64,000 bases of DNA from Candidatus Eiseniibacteriota bacterium (GCA_903844735.1 CAIMUX010000030.1:1-64000), one strand, 5' to 3'; positions 17,176-27,617 are shown, counted from the first letter of the stretch. Notes: generated from the sequence alone by a model not told the origin. Program-made: numbers and translations.

Positions 17176-18446
17176 TGCCGTTCGAGTGGTTCGTCGCTCT
17201 CCGTTTCCTCCGCGAGGGACGGATGCAGACAGTCCTGATTCTCCTCGGCGTCTCCGTGGGCGTAGGGGTGATCATCTTTCTCTCGGCGCTCATCACCGGC
17301 CTGCAAGTGAGCCTCATCGACAAGACGCTCGGCTCGCAGGCGCACATCGTGGTGCGGCCGCCGGAGGAGATGCCCCGTATTCTCATCGACGGCCGAGTGG
17401 CGGGAACCGACGCCGGGACCGCCGGCCGGTCAGCGTCGGGTGACCGCCAGAGCGACGCTCTCTCCATCCGCATCGAGAAGCCGGCCCAGCGGATGCGATC
17501 GGTCAACCAATGGCCGCAAGTGCTGCGCGAGATCGAGCAGGTCCCCGGCGTGATCGCCGTCTCCCCCGTTGTGGCCGGCTCCGCCTTCGCCACCCGCGGC
17601 GAGGCGATCAAGTCGATCGCGCTGCGCGGCATCGACCCCGAGCGATTCGTCCGCATCATCGACCTGCCACGGAAGATGACGTCGGGACACTTCCGCATCA
17701 CCGGGACCGAAGCGGTCATCGGGACGGGGCTGGCCAAGGACCTCGGTGTGCGCGTCGGGGACAAGATCCGCATCGTCACCGCGCAGGATCGCAGCGATGT
17801 GCTCAGCATCAGCGGCATCTTCGACCTGCAGAACCAGGAGGTGAACGACCGCTGGGTTCTGGTCTCCCTGAAAAGCGCGCAGAACCTGCTCGACCTGTCC
17901 GGGGGAATTTCCGCCATCGAGACTCGGGTGCGCGACATCTTCTCTGCCGAGACAATCGCGCAGGGGATCGCTCGGCGCACCGGGCTCGTGACCGAGAGCT
18001 GGATGACCCTCAACCAGCAGCTCCTCGTCGGCCTCCGCTCACAGAACAGCTCGAGCTACATGATCCAAGCGTTTGTGGTGGTGGCGGTGGCACTCGGCAT
18101 CGCCAGCGTGCTGGTAGTCTGGGTGGTGCAGAAGAACCGCGAGATCGGGATCCTCCGCGCCGTCGGCACGACGCGCAGGCAGGTACTGCACATCTTCCTC
18201 ATCCAGGGACTGCTTCTCGGCGCCGGCGGGTGGGTGTTGGGGGCGGGCATCGGCACGGTTCTCTCTTTCGTCTTTGCTTCCATGGCGACCAACCCCGACG
18301 GCTCGCCGACCTTCCCGGTGAATCTCTCGCCGCAACTGTTTCTCGGCACCCTGGTGATGGCGTTGGCGGTCGGGCATTTTTCCGCCATGGCCCCCGCGCG
18401 GCGAGCGGCCGGGCTCGACCCGGCGCAGGTGATACAGCATGGCTGA
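17175..18446 (+). CDS. MacB/FtsX-type ABC transporter permease
   Basis: A 423-residue permease with the four-helix MacB/LolC layout: one helix near the N terminus ([20 protein letters not shown]), a large periplasmic domain (about 45-290) and three C-terminal helices with the FtsX segment [25 protein letters not shown]. It is coupled to the adaptor gene (TGATG) and overlaps the ATPase gene by eight bases. The substrate could be a peptide, lipoprotein or macrolide-like compound and cannot be told from sequence. The frame continues open upstream within the adaptor but the hydrophobic N terminus fixes the start. Confidence 0.9.
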   Translation: MPFEWFVALRFLREGRMQTVLILLGVSVGVGVIIFLSALITGLQVSLIDKTLGSQAHIVVRPPEEMPRILIDGRVAGTDAGTAGRSASGDRQSDALSIRIEKPAQRMRSVNQWPQVLREIEQVPGVIAVSPVVAGSAFATRGEAIKSIALRGIDPERFVRIIDLPRKMTSGHFRITGTEAVIGTGLAKDLGVRVGDKIRIVTAQDRSDVLSISGIFDLQNQEVNDRWVLVSLKSAQNLLDLSGGISAIETRVRDIFSAETIAQGIARRTGLVTESWMTLNQQLLVGLRSQNSSSYMIQAFVVVAVALGIASVLVVWVVQKNREIGILRAVGTTRRQVLHIFLIQGLLLGAGGWVLGAGIGTVLSFVFASMATNPDGSPTFPVNLSPQLFLGTLVMALAVGHFSAMAPARRAAGLDPAQVIQHG

Positions 18447-19296
18447 GCGGACGACCGGCCCCCTGGACGGTTCGGGCACTCAGGGACCAGGCACCTTCCC
18501 CGAACGGGGGCAGAACGGGGGTCCGGTCGTCCTCCTCAACAAGGTCACCAAGAGCTTCGGCGACACCGTCGTGACGCATGTGCTGAAAGAAATCGACTTC
18601 CGCCTCGAACGCCGTGAGTTCACAGCCCTCATCGGCCCCTCCGGCTCCGGGAAGAGCACCCTCTTGAACCTCATCGGCCTGCTCGACCGTCCGACCGGCG
18701 GGCGCATCGACCTCGACGGCGCCGACACGCGAGAGCTCGACGAGACAGGCCTCACGCGCCTGCGCGGCCGCGCCATCGGGTTCGTCTTCCAGTTCCACCA
18801 CCTGCTGCCGGCCTTCACCGCGCTGGAGAACGTCATGCTGCCGGGAATCGCCCGCGACGGGCGCGCCCGCAAGGCTCTGCGAGAACGCGCCAGCGAGCTT
18901 CTGGGCCGCGTCGGCCTCTCGAACCGGCTGGGCTACAAGCCGGCGGAGCTCTCGGGCGGCCAGCAGCAACGCGTCGCCATCGCCCGCGCGCTCTCGCTCA
19001 GTCCCAAGCTGATCCTCGCCGACGAGCCGACCGGCAACCTTGACTCACAGGCCAGCGATCAGGTTTTCGGACTGCTCCGCGAGATCAACCGCACAGAACA
19101 GACCGCCTTTCTCGTTGTCACCCACGACACGCGCATGGCGGCGCGGTGCGATCGCATTGTGGAGCTCGTCGACGGACGGATCACGGGGGACAGGCCCAAC
19201 CGGGCGGAGACCGACGGGCCCGGCCCTAACGGCAAAGGGGGAAGACCCCAGCGCGATTACGGAAAGGCCAGCGGTCTTGGCGACGGGGAGTCGTGA
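18439..19296 (+). CDS. MacB/LolD-type ABC transporter ATPase
   Basis: A 285-residue ATPase. Walker [13 protein letters not shown] (about residues 63-74), Q-loop [17 protein letters not shown], signature [15 protein letters not shown], Walker [13 protein letters not shown] and switch [11 protein letters not shown] are all intact and of the LolD/MacB/FtsE class. The first 28 residues and the last 30 are low-complexity (Gly/Pro) extensions outside the domain. It closes the adaptor-permease-ATPase operon. Unlike MacB proper, ATPase and permease are separate chains here. Confidence 0.92.
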   Translation: MAERTTGPLDGSGTQGPGTFPERGQNGGPVVLLNKVTKSFGDTVVTHVLKEIDFRLERREFTALIGPSGSGKSTLLNLIGLLDRPTGGRIDLDGADTRELDETGLTRLRGRAIGFVFQFHHLLPAFTALENVMLPGIARDGRARKALRERASELLGRVGLSNRLGYKPAELSGGQQQRVAIARALSLSPKLILADEPTGNLDSQASDQVFGLLREINRTEQTAFLVVTHDTRMAARCDRIVELVDGRITGDRPNRAETDGPGPNGKGGRPQRDYGKASGLGDGES

Positions 19297-19348
19297 CGCG
19301 GTAAGCGCAAGGCCTGTGGCGTAGCCTCGCGCAGAGGGGTTGCCACTT

Positions 19349-20677
19349 TCACCAAAACCACCGTCCGAAGAGTTGCATGCCTGCCGTCTGTACCGCTGTC
19401 GCCCCGATGAGCAACCTCAGTGATCTCTCTTCCGTCGCGTGGAGGAGAAGAAGTACATACGGCACCAGAAATAGACAACCTCGGGCCGTCTGGCCGGTCC
19501 GGTAGGCTCCGGTGACGAACATGAGGACGACCGCTGTAGAGCCGGCGACGGCGAGGACGAAGGCTGATCGCCGCGCTGGGGTGTTCTCGGCCGTTCCCCT
19601 TTGGGACAAGATCGCGGCCAGCGGAACCAAGAGAAAGACGACAATCTCCCCGAGATCCTCCAAACGCGTCATGAAGTACTGAAGAGGGTGTGCGCGCAGC
19701 GTGAATCCATCGGGATTCTCGATACGACTCGCGGTACGCAGGGCCGCCAGATGATCGTACCCGCAGGCGAGACCCAACGCGTATGCGAGAACGGCGACGG
19801 CAAGAAGCCATAGGATCGGGCGTCTCCACCTGAGCCAATCGCCGGCCCGCGCGTCGTACAGGACGATTCCGAACATGACAGGCACGAGATAGAGCCCCGC
19901 GAAGGTCAGCATGTTCGTCAACAGGAAGCCGAGGACGAGAAACAACACCCCCGGGGACCGCCGTCCGGAGCGGAGTTGCGTGATCCCCAGGAGAGCAACC
20001 GAAGAAGTCATGGCAATGACCCCGTCCAGGCACACAGCCGAATAGATATTGAAGGCGGGGGTAACAGCAAGTAATCCGGCGATCACCGAGGCGCGCTGCC
20101 TGGCCATGCCGATTTGGCGGCACACCGCGTACAGGAGGGGGATCGTCAGAAGAGCGAGAATGACGAATGTAGACGAGAGCACTCCCACACTGCCACCGCC
20201 GGCTCGCAGGACATTGTGCTGGAGCAGGGTGCCGAATGGAGGGTGCGTGCGCGTATGCATGAGCAGGCCAGCCTGCGCGGTGTTGAAATTGCGAAGCCAC
20301 TCCCGCGAATCCAGAATCGTGATGGCATCGTGGTAATACTGAATACCGCTCTCTATGAAAGGTGCGACGAACGCCTTGTGCATGCCTCCCTGCAGGAGAT
20401 TGCCGCTGAGAACGATCGCCGGCCCCAGCGCGAAGGATTCGGCAGGGCAAAGCACCTTGGCCCGGATCAGCAGGACCGTGACGAAAAGAAGGTAGAGGGG
20501 GACGTAGGCCAAACCCTCTCGTGGATCCCCCCGCTCGAACTCCCAAAACGGCCAGGACCGGGCCGATCCGGTCTGGAAACCGTGCACGATCAAATAGCGG
20601 TTGACCACCGACACCGAAGCGCAGGCGAGCAGCATGACAAGAAAGACCGTCGGGAATCTGGGGAAGCGACGGATCAC
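19349..20677 (-). CDS. Polytopic membrane protein, GT-C glycosyltransferase-like
   Basis: A 442-residue protein with about eleven hydrophobic helices. The periplasmic loop before the third or fourth helix carries LLMHTRTHPPFGTLL, which resembles the H/THPPG-L line of dolichyl-phosphate-mannose/ArnT-like GT-C enzymes that use lipid-linked sugars. The first loop contains an acidic stretch (FWEFERGDPREGL) but no clear DD or DE pair. The start overlaps the stop of the upstream PEP-binding protein gene by four bases, so the two are coupled. GC content appears slightly lower than its neighbours. The role may be sugar transfer to a lipid or protein; the substrate is unknown. Confidence 0.65.
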   Translation of the reverse strand: MIRRFPRFPTVFLVMLLACASVSVVNRYLIVHGFQTGSARSWPFWEFERGDPREGLAYVPLYLLFVTVLLIRAKVLCPAESFALGPAIVLSGNLLQGGMHKAFVAPFIESGIQYYHDAITILDSREWLRNFNTAQAGLLMHTRTHPPFGTLLQHNVLRAGGGSVGVLSSTFVILALLTIPLLYAVCRQIGMARQRASVIAGLLAVTPAFNIYSAVCLDGVIAMTSSVALLGITQLRSGRRSPGVLFLVLGFLLTNMLTFAGLYLVPVMFGIVLYDARAGDWLRWRRPILWLLAVAVLAYALGLACGYDHLAALRTASRIENPDGFTLRAHPLQYFMTRLEDLGEIVVFLLVPLAAILSQRGTAENTPARRSAFVLAVAGSTAVVLMFVTGAYRTGQTARGCLFLVPYVLLLLHATEERSLRLLIGATAVQTAGMQLFGRWFW

Positions 20678-23676
20678 CTTGGCGAACCCCGCTCCGGCTC
20701 CCCCTTCAACACCACCCCCTTCCGCGACCTCCCGTCGATCCGCAGGTCGAGTGGCGACGCCAGACGGATATGCCGCAAGTAGGTGGTGGTCTCCTCCGCT
20801 GGCTGCGCCTCCAACCAGGCGTGGTCAACCCAGCCGCCTCCCTCGCCCCGGTGGACCGTGAAGTAGCCCATGCCGAAGCTGGTCAGGTTCTGAAAGAAGT
20901 GGGTCCCCTCGGACGGCTGAACCGGCACGTCGTCGAGGTCGGTCTCCACGATGGCGCTCGCCCCGTTGATCTGCCGCCACTCCACCGGAATTCCGAGCCA
21001 GCGGTCCGAGGTTCCCCAGCGTCCGGGCCCCACCAGGAGATACGGCCGACCCGCGCGCTGCAACTGTGCGTTGAGCCTTCCCACCTCGGTGGCAATGGCC
21101 TCCGTCTGCCCGCGGTCGAAGGCATCCTGCCGCACCTGCACAACATCCCGAATGTCCCGCACCCTCCCATGGCCCAGCGCCTGTCGGCTCATGCATAGGA
21201 TTTGTTCACGGCCGATGGTCTGCATCGCCTCATCGAGGTTCTCCGTCCCGAACTCCACTACCATCGGTCGGACCTGCAAGAGCGCGAACTCCGGCTTCCT
21301 GTCTGTGCCCTCCAGGTTCACCGCGAACTCGATCTCCACTGGACAACTCATCGTTTCACTGCCAAGCAGGAGCAGTCGACGCAGGATCGCCGGAAGCGGG
21401 AAGGTCCGGCGCTTTAGCATCGGCCCGAATGTGACGAGACGCGCGCCGGGCCGGGAGATTCCGTCGTAGACCGCGTCGTTGTCCTGGGACCAGGTGGCCC
21501 CGAGGGCCCCGAGAGTCCCGTCCTCCTCCGCCACCCCCAAATCGAGCTTCACCATCGTGTCGTCGGCCCCCGTGACCGAGAATGCCAGACTGCCGTTCAG
21601 GTCCAGGGCGTAGAACTCCACCTGAGCGTTGCGCAGGATCTCGGTCGTGCTTCCGAACTGCGGCAGCACTTCCGGCGCGCCCGGTGAGAAGCGTACGGAT
21701 CGGCCGCCCTCCACGACCGTCTTGCCGAAGCCGAGCGCCACCACCGCGATCCCGTCTTCGGCCCTGAGATCCATCACCGGATAGTAGTTGTACGAGCGAG
21801 CCACCCCGGCGAAGTCGGGGTAAAAGTGCTGCCCGTGCGTCCGCCCCACGAGCTTCTGAATCACAACCGCCATCTTCTCCTCCTCCGAGCGATACGGCGT
21901 GTGCCGGAGGTACGCCTTGGCGCTTTTCGAGAAGGTCGAGGCATAGACGAGCTTGATGGCGGCACCGAGATCGCGCAGACGCCCATCGGCCGAAAGGGAG
22001 CCATTGGGCAGCATGCAGGTGCGGTAGATCCCGGCAAACGGCTGGTCGTGCGAGTCCTCGAGCAGGCTCGACGAGCGGACCGCCAGCGGGTAGCGGATGC
22101 GGTCCGCCAGCGCGGCCAGGTCGCCCACGACCGTCGGCGGGAGCTGCGCTCGCAAAAACGCGGCGTTGACCTCCTCGTCGGGCACGTCCGACAGGGCGAA
22201 CGACCGCAGATCGTTCTCCGAGAGGAATCGGTCGAAGACCTCGGTGCCAAGGACGACGGCGGGCGGGACAAAGACGCGCACTCCATCTATTCCCTCGGGC
22301 CAGCGCGACAGGAAGCCGTTGATGAATCCGAGACCGCGCCCCTTGCCCCCCATCGATCCGCCGCCGATCCTCGCGAAGCCACCAAGATCCTCCAGATCCG
22401 CGCGCGAGAAATCGACGACCACGCCGCGGCGCGTGTCGGTCCGCAGCTGCTGAAACACCTCCAACAGGTAGGTCCGCAGTCCCTCCGCGTCAGAGAACTC
22501 GGAGACCCGCAGCGGCCGCAGCTTTGAGGCAAGCTGGAACTCCGTCCGCGCCATGCACCAGTTGGAGAAGTGGTTTCGCGAGGCGTGGAAGACCAGTGAC
22601 TCCGCCGATACCGTTCGCAGCGTGCGCGCCATCTCGGCGAGGTCATGGACTCGCGCCACTTCGGTTCCGTCGGGCAGGCCGAAGACGAAGTCGCCGAACC
22701 CGAGGCTCGTCCGCATGAAGTGCCGCAGGTCTTCGAGCAGGGTCGGCGAGTGCTTGTCCACGAAGGTGGCGCCAATCTCGCGGGCCCGATGCGACAGGTC
22801 AGAATCGGAGGACTGGATCAGCGCCGGCATGTCCGGGTCCTGCGCCTTGATCCGCCGCACGAACTCGATCCCCGCCTGCGGGTCTGCGTGCCCCGCCCGC
22901 TTGAAGCGCGCGTCGCTAATGACACCCAGGAGGTGCGTGCGATGCGCCTCGAAGAGTGCCCAGCCCTGCTCGAACGTCTCGGCCAGCAGGATCTTGGGAC
23001 GCCCCTTCATCCGGCGCAGCCGCTGGCGCGCGTTGGCCCCATCCGCCATCAGGGCATGGGTTTGCTCCATCACCTCGCGGTAGAGCATCGGCAGGTACGA
23101 CGAGTAGAACCGGACCGAGTTCTCTACCAGGAGAATGACGCGCACCCCCGCCGCGCGGGTGTCCCAGTCCACGTTTTGCCGGTCCTCGATGTATTTGATG
23201 ATCGCGAGGAAGACAGCGACATCGCCGCGCCAGACGAAGATCTGGTCGAAATGGCCGGCCTCATTCTGTTCTTTCACGCGGTTCGCCTCGGGCGGATTGT
23301 CGGCCAGGAGCACTAACGGCAACCCCGGGTGGGTCTGTTTTACCTCACGAGCAAAGCGGATCGGGTCCGTCTCGCCCAGACGCGTGCGCGTGATGACAAG
23401 GTCGAAAGGACGCAGGTCGATCGCCTTCTGGGCCGCCTCGGCGGTGGAGGCCTGCGTGATGTGCGGGGCGTAGCTCAGGTTGAGCTGGTGGTACTCGGCG
23501 TCCAGGCTCTCTGAAAGGAGTCCGTCCTCCTCAAGGATGTACGAGTCGTAAAGGCTGGAGACGAGCAACACCTCCCGCACGCGGAAGGCCATGAGATCGT
23601 GGAATGCCGCGTAGTCGGGGTCGTACTCGCGCCGCGTAAGAGAGAGTCCCCCAACTTCTTCCCGATGCGGGTCCAT
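20674..23676 (-). CDS. Receiver-like domains plus PEP/pyruvate-binding (PPDK N-terminal) domain protein
   Basis: A 1000-residue cytoplasmic protein. Residues about 30-145 form a receiver-like domain whose strand DLVITRTRLG lacks the usual phospho-acceptor Asp. Residues about 155-330 form a second, with LLGVISDARF carrying a candidate Asp and DMPALIQSSDS following. From about 430 a PEP/pyruvate-binding domain follows: GSMGGKGRGLGFINGFL, YPLAVRSSSLLEDSHDQPFAGIY (split ATP-grasp-like signature) and VEIEFAVN. The C-terminal phosphohistidine swivel and PEP-binding barrel of true PEP synthases are not apparent. MDPHREE is chosen as the start because GGAAGGA precedes it by seven bases. The GT-C-like gene is coupled at its 3' end. 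It is probably a regulated ATP-grasp phosphotransferase; the target is unknown. Confidence 0.8.
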   Translation of the reverse strand: MDPHREEVGGLSLTRREYDPDYAAFHDLMAFRVREVLLVSSLYDSYILEEDGLLSESLDAEYHQLNLSYAPHITQASTAEAAQKAIDLRPFDLVITRTRLGETDPIRFAREVKQTHPGLPLVLLADNPPEANRVKEQNEAGHFDQIFVWRGDVAVFLAIIKYIEDRQNVDWDTRAAGVRVILLVENSVRFYSSYLPMLYREVMEQTHALMADGANARQRLRRMKGRPKILLAETFEQGWALFEAHRTHLLGVISDARFKRAGHADPQAGIEFVRRIKAQDPDMPALIQSSDSDLSHRAREIGATFVDKHSPTLLEDLRHFMRTSLGFGDFVFGLPDGTEVARVHDLAEMARTLRTVSAESLVFHASRNHFSNWCMARTEFQLASKLRPLRVSEFSDAEGLRTYLLEVFQQLRTDTRRGVVVDFSRADLEDLGGFARIGGGSMGGKGRGLGFINGFLSRWPEGIDGVRVFVPPAVVLGTEVFDRFLSENDLRSFALSDVPDEEVNAAFLRAQLPPTVVGDLAALADRIRYPLAVRSSSLLEDSHDQPFAGIYRTCMLPNGSLSADGRLRDLGAAIKLVYASTFSKSAKAYLRHTPYRSEEEKMAVVIQKLVGRTHGQHFYPDFAGVARSYNYYPVMDLRAEDGIAVVALGFGKTVVEGGRSVRFSPGAPEVLPQFGSTTEILRNAQVEFYALDLNGSLAFSVTGADDTMVKLDLGVAEEDGTLGALGATWSQDNDAVYDGISRPGARLVTFGPMLKRRTFPLPAILRRLLLLGSETMSCPVEIEFAVNLEGTDRKPEFALLQVRPMVVEFGTENLDEAMQTIGREQILCMSRQALGHGRVRDIRDVVQVRQDAFDRGQTEAIATEVGRLNAQLQRAGRPYLLVGPGRWGTSDRWLGIPVEWRQINGASAIVETDLDDVPVQPSEGTHFFQNLTSFGMGYFTVHRGEGGGWVDHAWLEAQPAEETTTYLRHIRLASPLDLRIDGRSRKGVVLKGEPERGSPR

Positions 23677-23916
23677 GGCTGATTCCTTCCCCGGCATCCT
23701 CCGCCTTCCCCTTTGGCCTCAAGAAACACGGAGTCCTAGCCGAACATCCTGGCCAATTGCTATCTTGTTTCCTTGCACCCTACTGGGTCAATAGGCTCAG
23801 GAACCATGCCCTTTCCCGCGTGGTCGGTACGGTTCCCCCCCAAGCGTCCCCGGCCCGCTCGTCATCCGAGGCAGCGCAACGGACTGCCATGAAAAGGTCG
23901 GACTGAACACAGGAGG

Positions 23917-23946
23917 TTGACTATGGGGTATGGGTTCCTCTATACT
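23917..23946 (+). promoter_or_regulatory. Sigma-70-type promoter for the PEP-CTERM gene
   Basis: TTGACT (23917-23922) and TATACT (23941-23946) are separated by 18 bases and stand out against GC-rich surroundings. They lie 57 bases before the ATG at 24003. The region 23677-24002 also must hold the minus-strand promoter of the PEP-binding protein gene, which I could not locate. Confidence 0.65.
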
Positions 23947-24002
23947 GTATTCACCGCGAGAAGTGACGGCGGGGACACACTTCGATCTTGGGAGGTTCTG
24001 TC

Positions 24003-24707
24003 ATGCGTTTGAAGAGCATCTTCGCGGTTTTGATTCTGGCGACCGTACTCACGGCACCAGCCTCGGCCCTGGTTCTGGGTCTCACTTGGGGGGTCGGCCA
24101 AAGCCCGGTGACGTTCAACTACTTCGGAGCGGACCACACCGTCTACGCCGGGAGCCTCAAGGGCTACTTCGGTGGCCAGCTTGGCAACCCTCTGCCCCCC
24201 AACGACGGCACCTACTTTGGCGACCTGTTCTGCGTCGACCTCGCCCATTCGATCACGATCCCGACGGAATACGAGGTGGAAAGCCTGCCGATATCCGCGC
24301 TCGCCAATGGCGAACGGCTGGCGTGGTTGTACCGGAACTACGCTGACGTCGCCAAGAACGATAGCGGCATCGCGTCCGCCCTGCAGCTCGCCCTGTGGGA
24401 CATCGCGACTGATGGCGGTGACGGACTTGACGGCGGCAACTTCCGGTACATGAGCGGCGCTAGCTCCAAGACCCAGAGCTCGATCATGATCACCGAGTCG
24501 TTGGGCAAGTCCGCTGAAGCAATCTATCTCAGGGCGATCGGCCCGTATGGTCAGTCGGTGATCACTCGCCCCGTCCCGGAACCCGGCACATTCGGCCTCG
24601 TCGGCCTCGGCCTCACTCTCGTCGGCCTCGGCTTCTTCCGCAAGCGCAGCTACTCATCCGTTTCGCCCACCGTGCTCGTCGCGAAAGACGCCTCGACACC
24701 CATGTGA
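24003..24707 (+). CDS. PEP-CTERM sorted exported protein
   Basis: A 234-residue exported protein. An N-terminal signal peptide (MRLKSIFAVLILATVLTAPASA) is followed by a mature domain of about 165 residues with no named family recognised. The C-terminal sorting signal consists of VPEPGTFGLVGLGL, a hydrophobic helix and the basic tail FFRKR, the PEP-CTERM signal recognised by exosortase. Thirty further residues follow the basic cluster, which is atypical since PEP-CTERM signals normally end there. GGGAGG precedes the ATG at 24003. No exosortase gene is in the window. A role in exopolysaccharide or biofilm matrix is usual for such proteins. Confidence 0.82.
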   Translation: MRLKSIFAVLILATVLTAPASALVLGLTWGVGQSPVTFNYFGADHTVYAGSLKGYFGGQLGNPLPPNDGTYFGDLFCVDLAHSITIPTEYEVESLPISALANGERLAWLYRNYADVAKNDSGIASALQLALWDIATDGGDGLDGGNFRYMSGASSKTQSSIMITESLGKSAEAIYLRAIGPYGQSVITRPVPEPGTFGLVGLGLTLVGLGFFRKRSYSSVSPTVLVAKDASTPM

Positions 24708-24763
24708 GACCCGCCAGGACGGCGCTCCGGACAACCCCGGGGGCCCGTAGAGTGGAGCCTGCG

Positions 24764-25216
24764 CTACGGAGCCAGCCAGCGGAACGGCTCGAACGGCAAG
24801 TTCCGAAGAACCGCGAAGAGGATCGTCACCGCCCCAAATCCCCAGCCGATGACCGGACTGGCGACAATCCGCCGCAAACCGGCACTCTCCGGACCGACAC
24901 CCCGCAGTGGCAACACTGACAGGACGAGAAGCGGCAGGGCCACCACAAGAAGCGGGTTCGATCCGATCGCCGCCAGAGGCTCTCCGCGGACCAGGTGGTG
25001 AAGAGCCCGCGCACTGCCGCATCCCGGGCAGTAGAGCCCGGTGAAGCTGTGAAAAAGGCACGGCGGGGCAAGGAAGAGCAAACGCGGCCCGACAGCCCAG
25101 CCCGCCTTGGCCGCGACGGCGACACCAGCCACCCCGGCGCCGGCCACGGCGAGCACCAGGAAGCCTGCCTGTCCTCCCAACCGCCGAACGCGGGGACGTC
25201 GCTCCCGGCCCTTCAT
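24764..25216 (-). CDS. DUF2752 membrane protein
   Basis: A 150-residue protein with three or four hydrophobic helices and the family signature FTGLYCPGCGSARALHHLVRG near the middle, where the CPGCG pair may bind metal. DUF2752 function is not established. It lies 18 bases after the CD225-like gene and is likely co-transcribed with it; the two families are frequently neighbours in this type of genome. Confidence 0.82.
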   Translation of the reverse strand: MKGRERRPRVRRLGGQAGFLVLAVAGAGVAGVAVAAKAGWAVGPRLLFLAPPCLFHSFTGLYCPGCGSARALHHLVRGEPLAAIGSNPLLVVALPLLVLSVLPLRGVGPESAGLRRIVASPVIGWGFGAVTILFAVLRNLPFEPFRWLAP

Positions 25217-25234
25217 AACGTCTCCTGATACAGG

Positions 25235-25750
25235 TTAGAAATGCAGCCGGCCCAACGCCCCGACACCAAAGACCGCCACCGCGATCCCATAGATGATCCA
25301 GCCCACCACAGAGACAACGATCGAGACGATCGCCCAATTCCTTGCTAGCCGCGAGAGACGTTGGGCGCGCGGGATATCGCCCCGGAAGAGGTGTGTGTTG
25401 ACCTGCGCCGCATAGACGATGGAGACGATCCCCAGCGGGGTGCAGCACATGATCGTCGAGAGAATTGCCCATACCAGGTGCGTGGGAATACTCGGCGGCA
25501 GGTTGCCAATGCCGTACACGGGAGCACCATCAGATGCCACTGGGTAGCCTGGAGCCGGCGGTGGCGGATAGCCCGGAGTCGGCGGCGGCGGCCAGCCGGG
25601 CGGCACAGACTGAGAGGGTTCGGTGGGCGGCAAGGCACCGACAGGCGGATCGCTTCCTCCCTCCACCGCGCGAAGATCCCCGCCGCACCAGCGGCAGAAC
25701 GCCGCGTTGTCATCGCTGCCGAGATCGCACTTCGGGCAAAGCTTGCTCAT
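25235..25750 (-). CDS. Zinc-ribbon plus CD225/dispanin-like membrane protein
   Basis: A 171-residue protein. Residues 4-25 contain CPKC and CRWC, a small zinc ribbon. A Pro/Gly/Tyr-rich linker of GYPPPPAPGYP type (about 45-75) follows, then a two-helix domain with LVWAILSTIMCCTPLGIVSIVYA and the second helix VSIVVSVVGWIIYGIAVAVF, matching the CD225/interferon-induced transmembrane layout seen in bacterial proteins. The ATG at 25750 follows GGAGGT by four bases; the frame is open further upstream without features. It probably shapes or senses the membrane; the specific role is unknown. Confidence 0.8.
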   Translation of the reverse strand: MSKLCPKCDLGSDDNAAFCRWCGGDLRAVEGGSDPPVGALPPTEPSQSVPPGWPPPPTPGYPPPPAPGYPVASDGAPVYGIGNLPPSIPTHLVWAILSTIMCCTPLGIVSIVYAAQVNTHLFRGDIPRAQRLSRLARNWAIVSIVVSVVGWIIYGIAVAVFGVGALGRLHF

Positions 25751-25837
25751 TGCCACCTCCCATCGGGCACGGGAAGCATAGCAGAGCGCTGCCGCCACGG
25801 CCCGGCCGACAAAGGGAAACCCAAGACTGGGCAGAGA

Positions 25838-25866
25838 AAGGCTCCCCAGCCCGGGCGGGGAGCCTT
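25838..25866 (-). terminator. Intrinsic terminator after tonB
   Basis: Ten-base perfect stem AAGGCTCCCC / GGGGAGCCTT with a nine-base loop. On the minus strand the stem is followed by a TCTCT stretch. It lies 39 bases beyond the tonB stop and upstream of the zinc-ribbon gene, so it probably ends the long minus-strand operon. Confidence 0.7.
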
Positions 25867-25905
25867 GAAGAACGCTCTGGACCGACGGACGACCGCCGCA
25901 CCGGA

Positions 25906-26660
25906 TCAGTGCAACGAGAACCGAATGGGAATCTGCACCCAAACCGCCACCGGTTTGTGCTGCTGCAGCGCCGGCTTGAAGGCCGCCCTCTTGACCGCGG
26001 CGATGGCCGCGTCGTTCAACATCGGGTGCCCTTCGGTAACGAAGGCGTCGCCGATCTTGCCCTCCTTCGTCACGAGTGCCCGAATCGTGACCACACCCTC
26101 AACCTCGGCGGCGCGGGCCATCTCCGGATAGACCGGCTGGGGCGGAGTGATCAGAACCGGCATTTCCTCCACGGCCACGAAATCGTCCGGCGACGGATTG
26201 TCATTGCCGAATTGCGAAGCATCGACGACCAGCGAGTCCCCCCCCGAATCAAGATTGCTGACATCCACCGGGGCAAGGGCCTCGGCTAGCTGATCGGTGG
26301 TGGCCAGACTCGTGTTCTGTGCCTGAAAATCGGGCACCGGCTCGGGCACGCCGATCGACGGCGGGGCGACCTGCGCCGCGATCGTCACCTGGGATACGTC
26401 GTTGTTTTGCGCGATCGATGGCGGCACGCCCATCTCGCGGTAGCTGACGACCTGAACCCTGCGCTCCCGCGCCTCCGGCTTAGGTTTCAGGTTTCGCCCG
26501 GCGAGCCAGCCCCCGAAGATCAGGATGTGGCACGACATGGCGGTGATGGCCCCGCGGTAGAACAGGCTGCGGTAGTGCTTCTTGAGAGGATGCGTTTCCC
26601 CGACGACCGGAAACACAGCGTCCGCGTCGAAAAGCCAGGGATCCGCTTTGGCCACGGTCT

Positions 26661-26664
<4 letters not shown>
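25906..26664 (-). CDS. tonB: TonB-type energy transducer
   Basis: A 252-residue protein with one membrane helix near residues 38-55 (AITAMSCHILIFGGWLAG), a periplasmic linker rich in Pro and Asp (about 75-165) and a C-terminal TonB domain of about 85 residues. That domain includes PVYPEMARAAEVEGVVTIRALV, the helix DAAIAAVKRAAFKPALQ and the final strand VWVQIPIRFSL. It transmits proton-motive energy from ExbB/ExbD to outer-membrane receptors, such as the TonB receptor encoded at 57108-59384. The N-terminal cytoplasmic region is longer than in E. coli TonB. The start overlaps the exbD stop by four bases. Confidence 0.93.
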
Positions 26665-27155
<491 letters not shown>

Positions 27156-27167
27156 CTCTTCCTCTTT

Positions 27168-27617
27168 CTACTTGTTCTGTCCGAACGCCCCGTCGCCCTT
27201 GGTGTCAGGCTTCAGCTCGGTCATGAGGTTGAAGCGGTTCGTCTGGGAAACCTGCATCACGTCCATGATGTCCGCGATGTAGCCGAACTGCGTTCCCTTG
27301 TCGCCCTTCACGATGATGCGGGCGCCGGGACGACGGGAGCGACTCGCAATGACGGCGGCCAGGAGCTCTTCTTTCGGGACACTCCCCGCCTTGCCGCTTT
27401 CGTCGCCGATGAAGAAGTGGCCGGCCTTGTTCACCGTGACCACGATGATCCCGGTCTCCGGCACCTTGATCTCCGACGTTGACGCGGGCAGAGTCACATC
27501 CACCTCGGCCGGCGGCTTGAACGATGTCGTTGTCATGAAAAAGATCAGGAGCAGGAAGGCCACATCGACCATGGGCGTCATGTCGATGGAGACCGAGATT
27601 CTCTTGCTTTTATGCAT
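27168..27617 (-). CDS. exbD: ExbD/TolR biopolymer transport protein (first copy)
   Basis: A 149-residue protein with the same transmembrane signature SIDMTPMVDVAFLLLIFFM near residues 10-28, including the proton-carrying Asp, and a periplasmic domain with VPETGIIVVTVNKAGHFFIG and GARIIVKGDKGTQFGYIADIMDV. It overlaps the end of exbB by eight bases. Sequence outside the membrane helix differs clearly from the second copy, which suggests a heteromeric ExbD pair. Confidence 0.93.
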   Translation of the reverse strand: MHKSKRISVSIDMTPMVDVAFLLLIFFMTTTSFKPPAEVDVTLPASTSEIKVPETGIIVVTVNKAGHFFIGDESGKAGSVPKEELLAAVIASRSRRPGARIIVKGDKGTQFGYIADIMDVMQVSQTNRFNLMTELKPDTKGDGAFGQNK

